A program made the translations under genes and the position numbers. The notes below the pieces were generated by a model that was not told the DNA's origin, searched no databases, and saw nothing but the letters and a program-made list of their open reading frames with translations. This document shows positions 6,478 to 8,394 of a stretch of 8,394 bases of DNA, piece by piece. The stretch's first letter is position 1, and the number at the start of each line of letters is the position of its first letter. The DNA comes from Cytophagales bacterium (GTDB lineage: Bacteria > Bacteroidota > Bacteroidia > Cytophagales > Cyclobacteriaceae), in NCBI GenBank assembly GCA_003504855.1, contig DNZD01000311.1, positions 1-8,394 on the forward strand. Direction: 5' to 3'.

Positions 6478-7800
6478 GTGCTCGAAGCTTTTCAATCTTA
6501 CATCTCCCGGCATCGGTTGGCTGAAGCAGGCGACCGGATTCTGCTCGCCGTAAGTGGCGGGCTGGATTCGATGGTGATGCTCGATCTTTTCGTACAAGCC
6601 GGTTATACTGTTGGCGTGGCGCATGCCAATTTTCAGCTGCGGGGCGCTGAGTCTGAAAGGGATGAGGCATTTGTAAGGCAGCGTTGTCAAGCGTTGGGTA
6701 TCGTTTGTTACGGGCAGCACTTCAACACCAAGAACTATGCCGAAGTGAATCACCTGTCAACGCAAATGGCCGCCCGTGAACTTCGCTATACGTGGTTCAA
6801 TGAATTGCTTGAACAAGAGAAGTACCACTGGCTGGCTACGGCACACCAACGAGACGACAACATGGAGACTGTGCTGATGCGCTGGATCAAGGGAGGCGGA
6901 CTTGATCAGCTGACGGGCATTCCCATGCGCAATGGCAAAATTATCAGGCCCTTGTTGTTCGCTTCACGACATGAAATCCTTGCCTATGCAAACGCCCGAC
7001 AGATAACCTGGGTGGAGGACGCGACCAATCATACGGATAATTACCAACGCAATTATGTGCGGCACAAAATCATGCCCCATATCCTGGAGATCAATCCCTC
7101 GGCGGGTGTGACCTTTGAAAGCGGACTGGAGAAGATGCGGGGCAGTTATGAAATGATGCAACGAGGTCTTGGCCAACTGAGGGATTCCATCACGCGGCAG
7201 GAGGGCAATCATCTTTTCATCGACAAGACCTTGCTTTCCATGCTGGACAATCCGGCGTTTGTGTGCTATGAATGGTTGCGGCCCTGGGGATTTGATTTGG
7301 ATCGCTGCCAACAGATGGTATCGTCGTTGCAGGGAACTTCCGGAAGTCAGTTTTTTTCCGACACGCACCTGGCAGTAGTTGACCGGGAAGCAATTATCGT
7401 ATCACCGCGGGAAGAGTGGTCGCACGAAATCCTGCTGGAAGAAGGACAAGACAAGGCAGCGCTGGGGCCCTGGAAACTTACGGTGAAAAGGTCGGCTGAT
7501 ACACGGCTGAATCGGGATGCCAACAGCGCCGTGGTTGACGCTGACCGGGTGAAGTTTCCACTGGTGTGGAGGAAGTGGCGGAGCGGCGATTTTTTTGTGC
7601 CGCTGGGACTAGGCCATCGGAAAAAGGTGAGTGATTTCCTGATCGATGAAAAGGTATCCCGAAACCGTAAGAACGTGGTTACGGTGCTGGAGTCAGCCGG
7701 TTCCATTGTATGGGTGGTGGGTTTCCGGGTTGATGACCGGTACAAAGTGACCTCAGAAACCCGATCCGTTTTGGTGTTTGAGGCGATCGACTTAAAATGA
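6478..7800 (+). CDS. tilS: tRNA(Ile)-lysidine synthetase TilS
   Basis: A 440-residue cytoplasmic enzyme that uses ATP and lysine to convert C34 of tRNA-Ile(CAU) to lysidine, switching its decoding from AUG to AUA. The N-terminal PP-loop domain has ILLAVSGGLDSMVM with SGGLDS at residues 26-31, AHANFQLRGAESERDE (48-63), and ATAHQRDDNMETVLMRW (120-136), the family's H..DD..ET motif. EDATN (180-184) and RNYVRHKIMP (191-200) follow. The C-terminal TilS domain, about 364-436, has RSGDFFVPLG, KKVSDFLID and RYKVTSET. The length is normal for Bacteroidota. The start is a GTG: the codon two before it in frame is TGA (6472-6474), and the next ATG in frame lies inside the PP-loop motif, so no other start is plausible. 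It diverges from the OstA-like gene over 56 bases and precedes mdh on the same strand by 92 bases. Confidence 0.96.
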   Translation: MLEAFQSYISRHRLAEAGDRILLAVSGGLDSMVMLDLFVQAGYTVGVAHANFQLRGAESERDEAFVRQRCQALGIVCYGQHFNTKNYAEVNHLSTQMAARELRYTWFNELLEQEKYHWLATAHQRDDNMETVLMRWIKGGGLDQLTGIPMRNGKIIRPLLFASRHEILAYANARQITWVEDATNHTDNYQRNYVRHKIMPHILEINPSAGVTFESGLEKMRGSYEMMQRGLGQLRDSITRQEGNHLFIDKTLLSMLDNPAFVCYEWLRPWGFDLDRCQQMVSSLQGTSGSQFFSDTHLAVVDREAIIVSPREEWSHEILLEEGQDKAALGPWKLTVKRSADTRLNRDANSAVVDADRVKFPLVWRKWRSGDFFVPLGLGHRKKVSDFLIDEKVSRNRKNVVTVLESAGSIVWVVGFRVDDRYKVTSETRSVLVFEAIDLK

Positions 7801-7818
7801 TCTTAGTCATTTTTCTTT
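7794..7818 (+). terminator. Weak candidate terminator overlapping the tilS stop codon
   Basis: AAAATGA (7794-7800), a 6-base loop TCTTAG, and TCATTTT (7807-7813) form a 7-base-pair stem with only one G-C pair. Downstream the sequence is T-rich (TCTTTC). The tilS stop codon TGA is the last part of the left arm. The low G-C content makes it a poor intrinsic terminator. Confidence 0.25.
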
Positions 7819-7892
7819 CATGGGTGGATTAATAACTTGCGCCCCGAATTCACGTCCTTTCGAATAATCATTTCACCTAATCTTATCGTCCC

Positions 7893-8394
7893 ATGAAAGT
7901 AACTGTTGTCGGCGCCGGAAATGTGGGTGCCACCTGTGCTGATGTATTGGCTACGCGCGAAGTAGTCAACGAGATTGTTCTCATTGATATAAAAGAAGGC
8001 CTGGCGGAAGGCAAGGCCCTGGATATCTGGCAAAAGGCCCCGATCAATATGTACGACAGCCGTACGACGGGCTCAACCAATGATTATGCCCGTACCGCCA
8101 AGTCGGATGTGGTCGTGATTACGTCCGGACTACCCCGCAAGCCTGGCATGAGCCGTGATGACTTAATAGTAACCAATGCCGGCATTGTAAAGACCGTAAC
8201 GGAAAATGTAGTAAAACATTCTCCCAACGCCATCATTATCGTTGTATCCAATCCGTTGGATGTGATGACGTACCAAGCTCACCTGACTTCGAAATTCCCC
8301 CGTACGCGGGTGATGGGTATGGCCGGTATTCTCGATACGGCTCGCTACCGCGCATTTCTCGCGGAAGCATTGAACGTTTCCCCCAAAGATATTT
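7893..8394 (+). CDS. mdh: Malate dehydrogenase, N-terminal part (cut by window edge)
   Basis: Partial gene: 167 codons from the ATG at 7893, then one leftover base at the window end; full proteins are about 310 residues. It encodes the NAD-dependent malate dehydrogenase of the citric acid cycle (malate to oxaloacetate), of the LDH-like type. The nucleotide-binding loop is [12 protein letters not shown], with GAGNVGA at residues 7-13, and Asp32 in LIDIKEG is the residue expected to bind the NAD ribose. The substrate loop is [14 protein letters not shown]: Arg82, at the position that is Gln in lactate dehydrogenases, marks malate specificity, and Arg88 is the second substrate-binding Arg. [11 protein letters not shown] (117-127) and [12 protein letters not shown] (145-156) carry Asn120, Asp148 and Arg151. 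The catalytic His is beyond the window. It lies 92 bases after tilS; I see no convincing promoter box or Shine-Dalgarno sequence there. Confidence 0.96.
   Translation, partial: MKVTVVGAGNVGATCADVLATREVVNEIVLIDIKEGLAEGKALDIWQKAPINMYDSRTTGSTNDYARTAKSDVVVITSGLPRKPGMSRDDLIVTNAGIVKTVTENVVKHSPNAIIIVVSNPLDVMTYQAHLTSKFPRTRVMGMAGILDTARYRAFLAEALNVSPKDI

Noticed and set aside
6418..6753. 111-codon minus-strand frame crossing the ostA-like/tilS gap
   Set aside because: It is antisense to the tilS PP-loop region, covers both putative promoters and has no recognisable domain.
6964..7745. Two overlapping minus-strand frames of 134 and 132 codons inside tilS
   Set aside because: Both are shadows of tilS, whose motifs run continuously across the whole region.
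7801..7892. Possible mdh promoter at TAACTTGC (7833-7840)
   Set aside because: It differs from TAnnTTTG at two positions and has no good -33 partner at the usual spacing; mdh may have its own promoter here, but I cannot point to it.
1..8394. Search by eye for tRNA, rRNA, CRISPR repeats, insertion sequences, toxin-antitoxin or defence genes
   Set aside because: Nothing seen: coding is nearly continuous, all gaps are under about 120 bases, and all intact genes belong to ordinary chromosomal families.

Overview
The window looks like ordinary chromosomal housekeeping DNA from a member of the Bacteroidota, most likely a Cytophagales-type bacterium. Four things point there. One gene carries a type IX secretion (T9SS) C-terminal sorting domain. 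A DUF4835/PorD-family gene is present. The order bamD-rpoZ-coaBC-DUF4835-recN is a block I know from that phylum. Promoter-like TAnnTTTG boxes sit just before several starts, and no Shine-Dalgarno sequence is visible before any start. The DNA is dense with genes; the longest non-coding stretch is about 120 bases. I see no tRNA, rRNA, CRISPR array, insertion sequence or sign of recent transfer.

Layout. Positions 1-4771 hold a run of six minus-strand genes, read right to left: a small secreted T9SS-sorted protein, bamD (outer-membrane assembly lipoprotein), rpoZ (RNA polymerase omega), coaBC (coenzyme A synthesis), a DUF4835/PorD-type secreted protein, and the N-terminal 243 codons of recN (DNA repair), cut by the left edge. 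From bamD to recN the spacings are 5, 1, -8 and 22 bases, so they almost certainly share a transcript. A separate minus-strand gene at 4892-6421 encodes a large OstA/LptA-like periplasmic protein. It diverges from tilS (tRNA-Ile lysidine synthetase, plus strand, 6478-7800) across a 56-base gap. The first 167 codons of a malate dehydrogenase gene (mdh, plus strand) run off the right edge.

How the genes fit together. Four of the nine products concern the cell envelope: BamD, the OstA/LptA-like protein, the PorD-like protein and the T9SS cargo. They are mixed with genes for transcription, translation fidelity, cofactor supply, DNA repair and central carbon metabolism. Such a mix suggests growth-coupled expression rather than one specialised pathway.

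I found no convincing undescribed system. The points most worth a second look are substitutions at two canonical decarboxylase residues in CoaBC, the very short predicted leaders at ostA, tilS and bamD, and an inverted repeat inside the putative bamD promoter.
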